DNA of 64,000 nt from Plectrocnemia conspersa. Taxonomy: Eukaryota; Arthropoda; Insecta; Trichoptera; Polycentropodidae. A program made the position numbers and the translations under genes. The notes under the pieces are model-generated. The model did no database searches. It was given only the letters and a program-made list of their open reading frames with translations, and had not been told where the DNA came from. The number at the start of each line of letters is the position of its first letter. Within the stretch, counting starts at the first letter, position 1. The DNA lies in NCBI GenBank assembly GCA_009617715.1, contig VTFK01000592.1:143260-207259 (forward strand), given 5' to 3'. Positions 10,110 to 20,834 of the stretch are shown here, piece by piece.

Positions 10110-12970
10110 ATTTTATACTATAAAATAGAAAATACACGTATCTGTCTTTTGACTGACATTTCTAGTTAACTGTGCTATTTTTAATAATTATATATTACAA
10201 CAAATAATTATCCTACATATAATTTTCGCAGACACCAGATAAAAATCATAGAATTATTACCAATGATAAAAAACACAAAAAATTATATTAATGGACATTC
10301 TACATAAATTCCGAGACGCAGCCGCACAGAAAAAAACGTTTTGTTTACTATGGAATTTTTCTTCTCAACCTCTTACTTAAATGTTTTAGGTATATTTGCA
10401 CTATTTGAGTCGAAGGAAAGTTATTTATATTTTAAAGCAAGTCACATGGTAAACGAGCTTTTATAAATATAATTTAGAGGAAATTTTCTATACACGCTCT
10501 GTTGAGCTTTATTGGTTAAATTAATAGTCTGGACAGATTAAGAGTTAAAATTTTGCTGCAAAGCTACAGCATAATCGATCTAGTATTTCTTCATTATAAA
10601 TCATTTTAAATCACAGATTTTTATAATAGAAAAACTGAATTTCAGTAATATGGTAGCTATATGTAAATTGTAATATATTAAAACGATAAATATAGTACTA
10701 AAATATTCATACCATCGTTTTCTTTATTTAATGAAGCGATATTCCCATTTAAATGATAGATTACGTACAAATTTATTCGTTCCTATAATCTAAGATGAAA
10801 GATAAAGCTTTCGGTGTTGATTCATAATGCATTGGCAAATAATCGCGATCGCCCAAATTCGATAATGTGCATATCGATCGTAATGAAATAATTGGGTACA
10901 TAATGAAATTGATCAAGCGATTAAAAATAATAAAATGTAAATAACTACACGTTTGTTTTTTCAATAATTTCAGTTCCCTTTTTTGAGCTTTCGCGATACC
11001 GATCAGCCATTAAAACGCCGCACAAAGGCATCCCCGTTAAATTAATTTAGTCGGAAAACGGTGCTCGAATAACGAAAGCTTTATCGTCAATGGAGATATC
11101 GTCCATTTTATTACTTCCTAATATACAGCGTATTTTTTATTTGTATAGAGGCTTTATAGTGAAATTTTATACGTATATCGTTTTAAAGTGTTCTGAAATA
11201 CGTGTTCCTATGAAAAAAAAGCTGTTTGGAATTTTATGTGCTTTAGAATCGTAGTCTAGAATCTAAAATTGCTTTAGAACGACCATATAAATTAAAATAA
11301 AACATTAAAGAATTTAAGCTCGATTTTAGTAGTTTAAGATCATTTAGTAATAAAAGCCAAATAAAATTTTTGCAGGTATGTTCACTAAATCTCGTTTTTG
11401 CTTCTTGGTCTACATATAATATTAAAAACATATTTTTAAGTTTACGGCTATATAATATTTAATTAAATTAAATTTGTCGTACCAGAAAATTGCTCAATCA
11501 CTGCTTTTAAATCAATGTCTATTTTACATATTTTTTTTATAAATCTATGTATATCTTAAGAATATACGTATGTTCCAAAATATATTAAATTACACTGAAC
11601 TCGTGACATTTCCAATGTGTTTCGTAGCAAATCTACATTAAAGCGACCCACAAAAAAAAGTACCATAAAACCCAACGCATTAGAGATATTCGAGAAAATC
11701 TCTGCCGAATGTTTTTCTTGAATATTAAAAAAATATATACATAAGATATAATAAATGTGCAAAAAATACATTAAAATTAAATAATTAAATTTTAACATCA
11801 GGTAGCTTGAAATGTAGCATCACTCAAAGTTAATATCGGGTATCACGAATTCGGATAATATTATACTTGCATTTGGAAGTTTGAGCCGAGTTCGAATGAT
11901 TAAATAGTAGAAGTGAATTCATATTCATGAGAGGTAGTAGCGTCCAGGTTTATTCCTAAAGGACCCAAAACTTAGGCGTGTGTGCTTCGAATGTCTTCCA
12001 CGTATAATTTCTTGTGCGGTAAGACTTCGGTCTCATCGCATAATCGCAAATCAGTGATGTGTACGAATAATGGTGAACTGTCAGATGTGTATTTAATTAT
12101 TTATGATCTGCGTTGATTCAATGTGCAATACAAAAAATATAGATATTTTATGTATGGCTTTTATATTCTTACACTTACCGAAAGATCAATGAATACATTT
12201 TTCGTTATGTTTTTTATTGTCATCTAATTAACTAACGGACAATTATCAAATTGAAAATTCGTTCGATAGAGCTTTCGCACGAAGCTTAAATTTGATTAAT
12301 TGATTTAGCGTCGGACGATGTAATTATTTAATTATGAAACGTTAACGGAGCTTTTAAATATTCCAGTTACATGAATTTTTCAGTTCAATTGGAAACGTCT
12401 CAAATTTTTTTTAGCAATATAGGTTGAGTGGGCTAAAATTAAAATTTTATTATTATATATATGTATAATACATAAACGTAAAAGTATGTTTTTTATATTA
12501 TTTATATCAGTTATGCTTTATGTCTATTTTTCAGTGTTAAAATACTTGTCTACGCTGAATGACAAATTGCTTATCACACACGCTAACATTACCTTTAAAC
12601 AAAATGTCAGAACGTGTTAAGATAACTCACATGGACACGTCTTGTATAGAATAATGTCGCTCCGTATAATTTCCACATAGTTGCTTTTAAAAAATATAAA
12701 TTTAATGTATAATATAATACCAGTTTAAGTACAGAAGAGATGTAAACACAGGACCATTACATTACTTTTACTTAGAACGTAATGTTTTCTTTTAAAAATA
12801 AATTAGCACGCTTTTTACTTTTTTTAACATTATGATTTAAGACGTAAGGAATCACATATAAAAATAAAATACACATTTAAGTGTGAATTAATTTTATAAT
12901 TGTCATTTTTTTTTTCACAAGCTATGTATACCACGATTTCGCATTAACTCCCAGTTAAAAAATCTGGTAA
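10110..12970. other. AT-rich DNA with two small islands
   Basis: Two GC-richer patches stand out, at 10975-11110 and 11810-12110. The first follows a weak splice-acceptor-like CAATAATTTCAG at about 10972 but has no matching donor. Several open frames of 60-80 codons (for example minus 11798-11556) have low-complexity composition and no recognisable domains. No RNA gene or repeat was seen. Confidence 0.35.
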
Positions 12971-12974
12971 TAAA

Positions 12975-14233
12975 TTTTCATCAGTATCTTTGACTTCAGT
13001 AATTCTATGCCTATCTGTTGTTATATTAATATGGTTGGATGGAGACAATATGCTAATGTTTGCAAACGGAATGTAATAACCTCTAAAAGAGTGAGTAAGA
13101 TTTTTTTTGTTAAGATCCTTAAATTGTCGTGCCGTTGGATTATTATTACGCCTTCAGTGAGATTTAATATTACAAAAAAAAGTTTTATATGGTCCTGACT
13201 TATATTATAAAATAGTACATATATAATTTAATACTCCTTCTTGCTCTACCAAACTATTATATAACTGCTTAGCGCTATCCATGCAAACTTAAAATTCTAA
13301 AAATCCTGTTTTTATTATACTAGAAACTATGGTGAAGATATATTATGTATTTTTAACATATTCAAAAAATCTCTAAATGGTTTGCTTTAAATAGAGGTTC
13401 CTTAAAGTTGAACTGCTTTATATTTAAAAAAAATAATATATGGAATTAATATGAGGGTTACAGTCCCTATACAATTATTAAAGCCTTCTAAGTATTTTTT
13501 TTACAAAATTCTAACGCATCTGCTAGACTATTACTAAGAAGTTGAGTAGCCAATTTCACTTTTATTTTTTGGTTGTGAAAGTAAACGTGTTTTCGCGATA
13601 ATTTGTTGGCAAAGTGCAAGTTTTCTTCCTCCTGTAATTGATGAAGTTGTATTATAAAAGTCTATTGAATTTTATTACCCAAATATTCAGGCATATAACA
13701 CGGATTTAAAAAAACTGCTACGGGTTTCTGAGTAAAAGTAGTTTATAGGTCATTATGTTGTAAATTACAGCCCACATTTTTATTCATAGAAAAGTTGGCA
13801 GGACAATCGTCAAATGTTACAGAAACATTCGTGTACTATTTTAAACATAATTGTAATAAAAAATAATTCTAGAAAAATTGTAAGCATCAGTATTGCCATT
13901 GATGGGAGTTATGTAAAGGGGCTAAGCTTAGTTTCAACCATTTATATTTACCTTGTATGAGAAAAATCAATCTGGGTTAAAATGGTCCGAACAAACGAAG
14001 GTTTTTACAGATGGCTTCCATGAAGGACGTAAAATATTTTCAAGCCATATTTTCCGCAATTTAACTTCTAAAGGAAATCCAAAAAACGCGTATAATATTA
14101 ATATGCGACAAAAAATATTTACTAATGAAATATTATTTTCATAATTTGATATTAAATGTAAATGCGAAGTATAGAATGCGCAGCCCTCTTTATTTATTTG
14201 ATTATTTTTGTACGATTTTTTAGTACGCGTCAC
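12975..14233 (-). pseudogene. P-element (THAP9-like) transposase relic
   Basis: Minus-strand translation, across frameshifts, gives the expected order of P-element transposase blocks. First is the end of a THAP zinc-finger domain (14080-13967: FPLEVKLRKIWLENI, then W-x-PS ... FVCSDHF). Next come VTFDDCPANFSM (about 13820) and KPVAVFLNPCYM (about 13730), then KVKLATQLLSNSLADALEF (about 13560). Last are KTGFLEF (about 13310), SQDHIKLFF (about 13195) and NNNPTARQFKDL (about 13145). The domain order matches THAP9/P transposase. The region between THAP and the RNase-H-like part is mostly missing, stops are frequent, and the usual DPCHM-type block reads NPCYM. No terminal inverted repeats were recognised. 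It is an old, inactive copy. Confidence 0.88.
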
Positions 14234-14239
14234 CCTCTC

Positions 14240-14800
14240 TTTTTATTTCATTATTCTATAATGGAGCCATATTCGAGGAGAATTCCGCCGGGCAATAATT
14301 TTTTTTGCAATCCCGTCTAAGTTGAGGGTTTAATGAACCAAAAAATAATGCCCCACGGCCAATTAAAAAAATTCTCATTGTTATTTATTAACGAAAAGTT
14401 TATTGGTCACCTTTGTTATCTTTTCATGGTATTGTTAGCCATTGGTTTAGTGGCAATACTTGTAATTTAATAAAACATATCATGTTTACATTAGCCCAAT
14501 TACATAAAACAAAACACGATTGATTCTTTAAAAAATATATTATCACAACATGAATATACATATAATTATATATTTTTTATAAATATATTGTAAGACATCT
14601 TCAGATTTTTTTAATTGGCATGATTACAAATAATACAGCAAGATTGGTTCTTTAAAAAAGGACTCTATTCCCATTTTGTTTTAAAATTTAAATTTAATAA
14701 AAAGAAAGATTTTATGAATATATTTAAGAATAATATTTTGAGCATTTTAATAAACGAATTATATACAATACTATATATATTGATATTAGGAAAATTAGGA
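14240..14800. other. AT-rich DNA with short island
   Basis: About 14265-14360 is GC-richer and unique. The rest is AT-rich and featureless. Confidence 0.3.
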
Positions 14801-14925
14801 ATATAATTACATAAAAATAACTGAATCCAATCTCCCAGACATATGTGATTCAAACCCAGGTATTTCAAGTCAATAAACAGCGACTTATACTACTTGTCTA
14901 CCGTTCTGGTAACGTGCAAAAAATT
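14800..14925 (-). repeat. tRNA-derived SINE copy
   Basis: On the minus strand the order is an A-box-like GTAGACAAGTAGTATAAGTC, GCTGTTTATTGACTTGAA, a B-box-like GGGTTTGAATC, CATATG, then GGGAGATTGGATTCAG. The A-box part and the tail match the copies at 5.5 kb and 42.43 kb; the B box plus CATATG matches 0.1 kb and 56.83 kb. This copy links the two sets into one family. Confidence 0.65.
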
Positions 14926-14929
14926 TCCA

Positions 14930-15530
14930 AAGCTTAGTTTAAAATTTTGATGACGTTACATTGACACAATTGAAAACTTCTGATATATATTATAGATACT
15001 ATTGAATGCAAAAAAATATTCATATTTTAAAGTCATTTATTGGAAGTCATCTCAGAGGAATTTAGAATATTTTTTCTTTTGTATATAAATATTGTTTATT
15101 AGTTTTAAGTGGTTTTTCCTTGTTGATTCGTTGAGACTGGTGTATAAATAAATACATAAGAGCATCTAAATTAATCATATACATACATACTACTAGCAAA
15201 GAGGTTTTTGTAAACGTTTTCTCTATTAATAAACACCCTAACTTCATTACAAAATAACGCAATTATATAATTAAAATTAACATGTTTATATTAAGTTAAT
15301 AACTTAGGTTGCGTACCTAATAACTTTAAAATTCAAATTACTTGTAGTTAAATATTTGTTAGATATTATGTTAATAAAGATTTTTTTTATATACTTCTTT
15401 ACTTATACAAGTTTAATTAAAAAAATATGATTGCGCATTTTTTATTTGAAGCAATATCAGATATTTTCAGAAATTTTTAAGCAAAAAATTATGATAGAGG
15501 ACATATAGAATTTTATTTAATATTAATTAA
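14930..15530. other. AT-rich DNA, no gene seen
   Basis: Featureless A+T-rich sequence. A minus-strand frame of 66 codons at 15262-15062 has no recognisable domain. Confidence 0.4.
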
Positions 15531-15534
15531 TGCA

Positions 15535-15775
15535 CTTCATCATTTTTTACGCAGCCCTTCAAAATTAAATCGGGACCCAATCAGGCCCAAGAGAGCCGTA
15601 TTTAGGATCTGAGTGTTTAGTTTTCTTGATGGTTAGTAATGAAGGCAAAGTACAAAAATAAGGAAGCGAAAAAGATTCCTCTAAAACTGAGCTGAAATAT
15701 TTCGCATAACCGTCAGAAATATTTACTGAAACGTCCAAAGTTTCATCCCTTTCAACATCGACTGAGTTAATGAAA
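15535..15775 (-). pseudogene. Jockey-like LINE ORF2 fragment
   Basis: Minus-strand translation stays open for about 70 codons and reads FINSVDVERDETLDVSVNIS, then YAKYFSSVLEESFSLP, ending with GSLGPDWVPI before stops. This matches the segment just before the reverse transcriptase fingers in Jockey-clade LINEs: an F-x-SVF block, then K-x-GPDGIP. The catalytic RT core is absent. It lies immediately beside a mariner relic. Confidence 0.7.
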
Positions 15776-15879
15776 CTACATAAATTTGTGAGTTTTATTA
15801 TCTGAATAACGCACAGTTTTATATTTAATAAATAATATAAAATAAAGTTTACTTCTTAATTTTGTATACATTACTGTAA

Positions 15880-16300
15880 AAAATATATTTATTCATTATC
15901 TACAACTACTTTCTAACTACCTTGCACTAGCTCTTCAGTTCAAATTTAGAGATACAATTCTGACTTAATAATGACAAGTGACTCGTTCAAGTCATTTTTC
16001 ATTTCAACCACATTTCGAAAATGTATTTCTTTTAAGGTGTCCTCCATGGACATGAAAAGGTAATAATCGGATGAAAAAAGGTCTGGTCATAATGGAAGGT
16101 GTGCTAGAAAAGCTCCAAGTTTAGCCCCAGATTTTTTCACCTGTCATTTTTGCTTTGTGTGATATGTATTGTCGTGATGAAGAATTTCCCCTTTGACGTT
16201 TATGATTTAGTTTCTGGTTTAATATTTCTCTGCAGTAACTGTTTTACCAGGTTTTAATAATTCATAACAAATTATTTCACGTACATCCCACTAAATGCAC
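15880..16300 (-). pseudogene. mariner transposase relic 1
   Basis: Minus-strand translation reads WDVREIICYELLKPGKTVTA, then ILHHDNTYHT, LGAFLAHLPL, PDLFSSDYYLFMSMED and a C-terminal KVVVDNE-x-IYF. These are the mariner catalytic-domain landmarks W-x-x-x-G-I-I-x-YELL, HDNARPHTA, PDLAPSDYHLF and W-x-KV-x-x-x-G-x-YF. Both aspartates of the HDN and SDY motifs survive, but at least six stops interrupt the frame. The N-terminal DNA-binding half was not found. Dead copy. Confidence 0.88.
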
Positions 16301-16532
16301 AATTTTTTTTAATGAAACGTTGTTGAAATAGATATACGATTCGAAAAAAGTTAGGGCGAGGGTTTTTGTGTCAAAACTTGCGTTAATTTACTGTGGCCAA
16401 AATGATCATCCATCAACAAAGAAACAAGAAAATAGCGTAAAGGATTTGGACCACATAGTCCTCGTTACGACCACATAAATACCACGAGTTTTGTTCTAAC
16501 TAAATATTCTCTGTCATTGAGAGAATATTTAT

Positions 16533-17050
16533 TTGTTGCGAGACGGTCACGGATAAAATAAATCACCGAATCCTCGAGACTCCCATTGCAATGCTATATG
16601 ACCTTGGACAATGCCCATCAAGCAAACGTCGATTTCTAAAGGTTTATACCTATTTTGCCATTCTAAGAAGCGACTGCAGCGATTGGCTGGATGATCGTTG
16701 CATAACTGCGATTGGTCAGTAAGCCCTGGATACTAAAGCCTGGACTCTGATGATGAAGGTAGTCACCAGCAGACACTCTCCGCCCGCGAACAACATACAA
16801 TCATGAACTCACACATCCCGCAACCAGTTTCTCCACCACCACTCGGAGAATATACTGTCGTTGGTACACCAATCAGAACTCTAAAGATCGTTCACGGACA
16901 TCATCCCTACGCCAGCTTCTCCACCACCGCTCGGAGAAAAAATCTCGCAACATATGTAAATATAATGTAATAAAAGTATAACTAGATTCCATCATAAATC
17001 TCACTGACTATAAAGTCATCACCCCCTAGGGTTCTCAAACCTTAAAAAGT
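16533..17050 (+). repeat. LTR-like repeat, copy 1
   Basis: A segment of about 515 bp is shared with 31880-32410 in the same orientation. Both begin TGTTGCGAGACGGTCACGG or TGTTACGAAACGGTCACGG. Both carry CAGCGATTGGCTGGATGA-type and CTTCTCCACCAC blocks and AATAAAA-type poly(A) signals. Both end near CACCCC followed by TAGGGTT and CAAACC. The internal order suits a solo LTR, but I could not confirm a TG...CA boundary or target duplication. An 11-bp hairpin (16502-16530) lies just upstream. Confidence 0.6.
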
Positions 17051-17059
17051 ATTTTTGCT

Positions 17060-18250
17060 TGTATTGACAGGGTCAATATAAAAATTAATTTTTTATTATA
17101 CATACAATTTAAACTGTGCATAAGAAGAGGGTTCTTCATGATAATGTAAGTCGAAAAAATAATGACTTTCTTCGAATCAAATATATATTTCAATCTCTTA
17201 GCACAGGTTAACGCTTCAAAAAAATATGTGCATTGGTTACTGTCAATTACACAGCAATAAATTCTCCGCTCGCCTTTGTTATATTTTCAGATAGTTCTAT
17301 TTGATTTTCCAAGGAGATGAATGAAAGTTTCTGCGACAATACCTCAATGGTTAGCCAAAGATCTGATTTAACCAGGAATTTAATTAACAGTTTTATATAT
17401 ATTTAGCACCCACTAGATTCGTTATAACAATATCTAATATCTCCTAATTTATTTTTACGCTGCAGCATTTAATAATTTATATATTATTAAGATTACGTCA
17501 AAAGGTTTACATCAACCCAATATATATATAATGTATACTGTACAATTAAATCTAAAAGTATTTCTTTTAAAATGTTTTATCAAAGGAATTTTACCCATTT
17601 TTTTTCAATAATTATATCCTTTCATTGTTATCAATGTAGATAACAAAGAGTCTTTCCATCATCATTTAACTGTTGAATGAAATTCGAGATTCAAACGCTA
17701 ACTGGAAATCAATATATTTAATATAACTTAAAGTCGAAGACCGTTTAATTTTAGTGAGTTTTCAACGACCTTCGGCGATAATGACTAACTTTTTTCTTAT
17801 GTACGCACCTCGAAAAATTGCCGGAAAATTCTGAAAACGCATATTAAAGGGCAATTAGATACCCATTAGGTGTTTTTAAACTCACCTCGAAGGTGCTATT
17901 AATCCTTTTTTAATTCGGGCAACACTTGTACAGTAATAAAAAAAGAGGGCCAAGGTTGGCAAGAGTGAGATTTTCTGCAATATTGAATATTTTCGCCAAT
18001 TTTTGCGTAATTTCTCGCTGAGAAAACACAAACTGGTGAGACTGGATAATAAACATAATTTATAGATACCTGGTAAAGTATTCTTGGCGATGCTAGTGTT
18101 AATGATTCGAGTGTTGTCTTGGATGCGAAACTGCCATTTTAGATTTCCTGCAAATAAATTAAGAAGTTATTTATTGATATACAATATTTTTTATATTTAT
18201 GTAAACATAATGCATCAATATATAAGTATAAATATTGTTATATAAAATAG
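17060..18250. other. AT-rich DNA with a unique island
   Basis: About 17690-17960 is GC-richer and unique. Elsewhere only AT-rich sequence is seen. Confidence 0.3.
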
Positions 18251-18415
18251 GGAATTCAGGAAAATTTATTCCACGCTGGAGTTGACCGCCTTTGGATATT
18301 TTACAAAGCTCCCTTCAAAAAGATACTCCTGGAATATTCTTTATGGATATTGGAACAAAATCCTGAGGATATAGCCGCCACTGTGAGAAAGTATAAAGGT
18401 ATCAATGAGATTTAG
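18251..18415 (+). other. Unidentified 54-codon coding-like frame
   Basis: From just after an in-frame stop (TAG 18248-18250) to TAG at 18413-18415 the frame is open with a protein-like composition, including FHAGVDRLWIFYKAPFKKIL and WILEQNPEDIAATVRKYKG. There is no ATG at the start and no convincing splice acceptor upstream; a weak donor-like AAAG/GTATCA sits near the end. I recognise no family. It may be a fragment of a host gene or of a mobile element, or chance. Confidence 0.35.
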
Positions 18416-18419
18416 CGTA

Positions 18420-19080
18420 GAAACGTATTTTTCTTTTGAATGTATATTTTTTTATTTAAAATTGGCTTATGGTCTTGAGAAAAGCTTTTTTAAATTATAG
18501 AATTGCTGTTAGATATATTCTATATATTATATAATATAATAAAAATAAACGAGTAATACATAGAATTAATATAAATTAAGTTTTTATTGCTTTACTTATG
18601 GAATTTATCATTCATTTATATGAATGATAAATTCATATAAATGAATTAATTATTTAATTTATATATATCTATTTATTTGCACTTTTATAAAACACATATT
18701 GATTAAAATTTGACCGATGTGTCCAATGTTTAATGAGTTATTATATACTCATTAAACTATTTTTTATTGTTTACATATTTATGTATTTTTGAAATGAATT
18801 GATAAATATTTTTAGTCAAGATTAAAACCATTATTATAATATTTATAAATTTATTATTAAAATATTATAATATAGTTTAACTTTAAATTAAAACATTATA
18901 CGGCCATCAATGGTGTGATCTTTTGTAAATATATACTCTTTCAAACGATATAAATATATATTACACAATTATTTAAATTAATAATTTATTTAAATAATTT
19001 CATAATTATTACTAAATATTTGTCATAATTATTTATTTATTTACGACTATAGACATCTATCGGCATTCTCTCAAACTATT
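18420..19080. other. Extremely AT-rich DNA with hairpins
   Basis: Two perfect inverted repeats are visible. One has 16-bp arms, ATTCATTTATATGAAT then its complement, within about 18611-18647. The other has 11-bp arms, GTTTAATGAGT / ACTCATTAAAC, at 18728-18757. Such AT palindromes could extrude, but no function is implied. Confidence 0.5.
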
Positions 19081-19430
19081 TACCTTTACTATGCATAGAC
19101 ATCTAGCGTCGAGTTTTCATATTAATTGTATATTAAGAATAATCAAATTGTTATTCAGTCTAAACTTTCGTTTATGTAAAGCACGTACACTGCACAAATT
19201 TGATAGATTTTTCTTCTACATTTTTTCTTTAAAAACTTTCAGTTCGCCCCACTCATTACACATTCAAAGCGCGTATTTAAATGAATCACGTGTTCAGCTA
19301 GATTTTATCACGAGCTTTCGTGTGGGTGAAGGGACTTCTTCCAAAATCGCCCGGACGCGTACGTGTTCAGAAATTGTGAAATTTGACCCGAAATCGGCCA
19401 GAATCAATTAGTCAGTAGTAGTAGTTGTTA
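19080..19430. other. GC-richer island with an open frame
   Basis: The 3' half has several CpGs. A plus-strand frame runs 106 codons from ATG 19091 to a stop at 19411. The product is basic, has no motif I recognise, no signal peptide, and no visible splice context. I regard it as a probable chance frame in an island. Confidence 0.25.
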
Positions 19431-19439
19431 TGACGGTTG

Positions 19440-20505
19440 TGTGCAATTGATCCCAAAGTAAATTTATATTTATGTTAAACATATATTTCCAAGTCAATTA
19501 GACTCACTGCACTTTTTACAAAATAAAGCTAAGGTCCATATTTATCGTTTATAAAGTAATTTAATATAAGTTCAAAATAACATGGGCTAAGTGAAGATTA
19601 ATACCTATGTTTAATGTCCATTAGTGTTCACACCTAGAGGTAAAATAGCAAGTTCCTGTAACTGTCAGCTAGTAAGTTATCATGTTAACAAGTTGAAAAA
19701 TGCTAACAAACATTTACTAGCATAAATCACGCGTCTCTAAAAAACTAAATAAATATATTATTAAATATCGTTTCCACAATTTTTATGTACAAATCTTAGA
19801 TATGTATTTTAAATGGACTTACATACTCGTAAATGTGCTTTAAAATCAACAAAAAAGATCAGACATGGATATCTTTATCGAACAGGAAGCAAACGCAGTT
19901 TGTCCGAATTTAGAGCTTAATTATGATTGGCATATTTATACAACTGCAACCAAATCTCGCATGTCTAGTAATATATAAAACATATCCAAGGACACCGAAT
20001 GCGAACCTTTGGAAAAACAATAATTCTGAGCCTCATGACAAAAATGGCATTAAACGATTTTATATTTCTTTAAAAATTTGAAACCATCATATTTTTCTGT
20101 GAGATAAAATAAATAAAAAGTAAGGTAGTTAATTAGATGTATTCGGAAACATTCAATCTGAAATCTCGAGGGACTTTTAGGGATTTGAGACTCGAGTGAA
20201 TCTATCAAACAAATTATATTATGTAATAAGTGCCTTATGTAATAATTTTTAATGACATAAAATTGGCAGAGATATTGTCAGTTTTTTTATAGGTTATGAT
20301 TTATTTATAGTTTACGATTTTTTCAGTTTTACTACATATTATATTCTTTTCTTAATAGATTAGCAAGAAATTTTAATATAACGACATATAAAGTATATTT
20401 ACATTTAAATTAATGAATCACTACGATGCTATTCTCAATCTTGGCTCTTATCCAAAACCGATTATAATTATGCAAATTTATCATTATATTTCATACACTT
20501 ACAAC
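19440..20505. other. AT-rich DNA, no gene seen
   Basis: No repeat partner, transposon motif or RNA structure was noticed. Confidence 0.4.
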
Positions 20506-20509
20506 GTTT

Positions 20510-20830
20510 TAGGTTTTCGAAAGCCGTAAGCGCTGCACGATCTTAATAAATTGGAGCGAATTAAATCGATAGGATAAATGGGATTATCTCACGATATCAT
20601 TACAAGGGGCAGGTGTTGGTTAGCGTTCGAAACGTCGGAAAATTGCTTTGTAATTGGGTAATTTACCAAAGGTGGATTTCTCTCTCTCTCCGACAAAAAA
20701 TAAATATAATTGTAAATTTTCTGCTCTGGCTTATTTCGCTCGGCGCGGCGTCCCCGGGAGATGTGCTAATGGTAAAGAACGACGGTGGTAATTGTCAACC
20801 TCTCGCCTAGACTTGATCCTTGACCACAAT
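20510..20830. other. GC-richer unique island
   Basis: Contains a CpG cluster with CTCGGCGCGGCGTCCCCGGG at about 20739. A 65-codon frame (20613-20810) has no recognised domain. Candidate regulatory DNA by composition only. Confidence 0.25.
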
Positions 20831-20834
20831 AACG

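Noticed and set aside
13007..13198. Plus-strand 63-codon frame
   Set aside because: It is the antisense of the SQDHIKLFF/NNNPTARQF part of the P-element relic.
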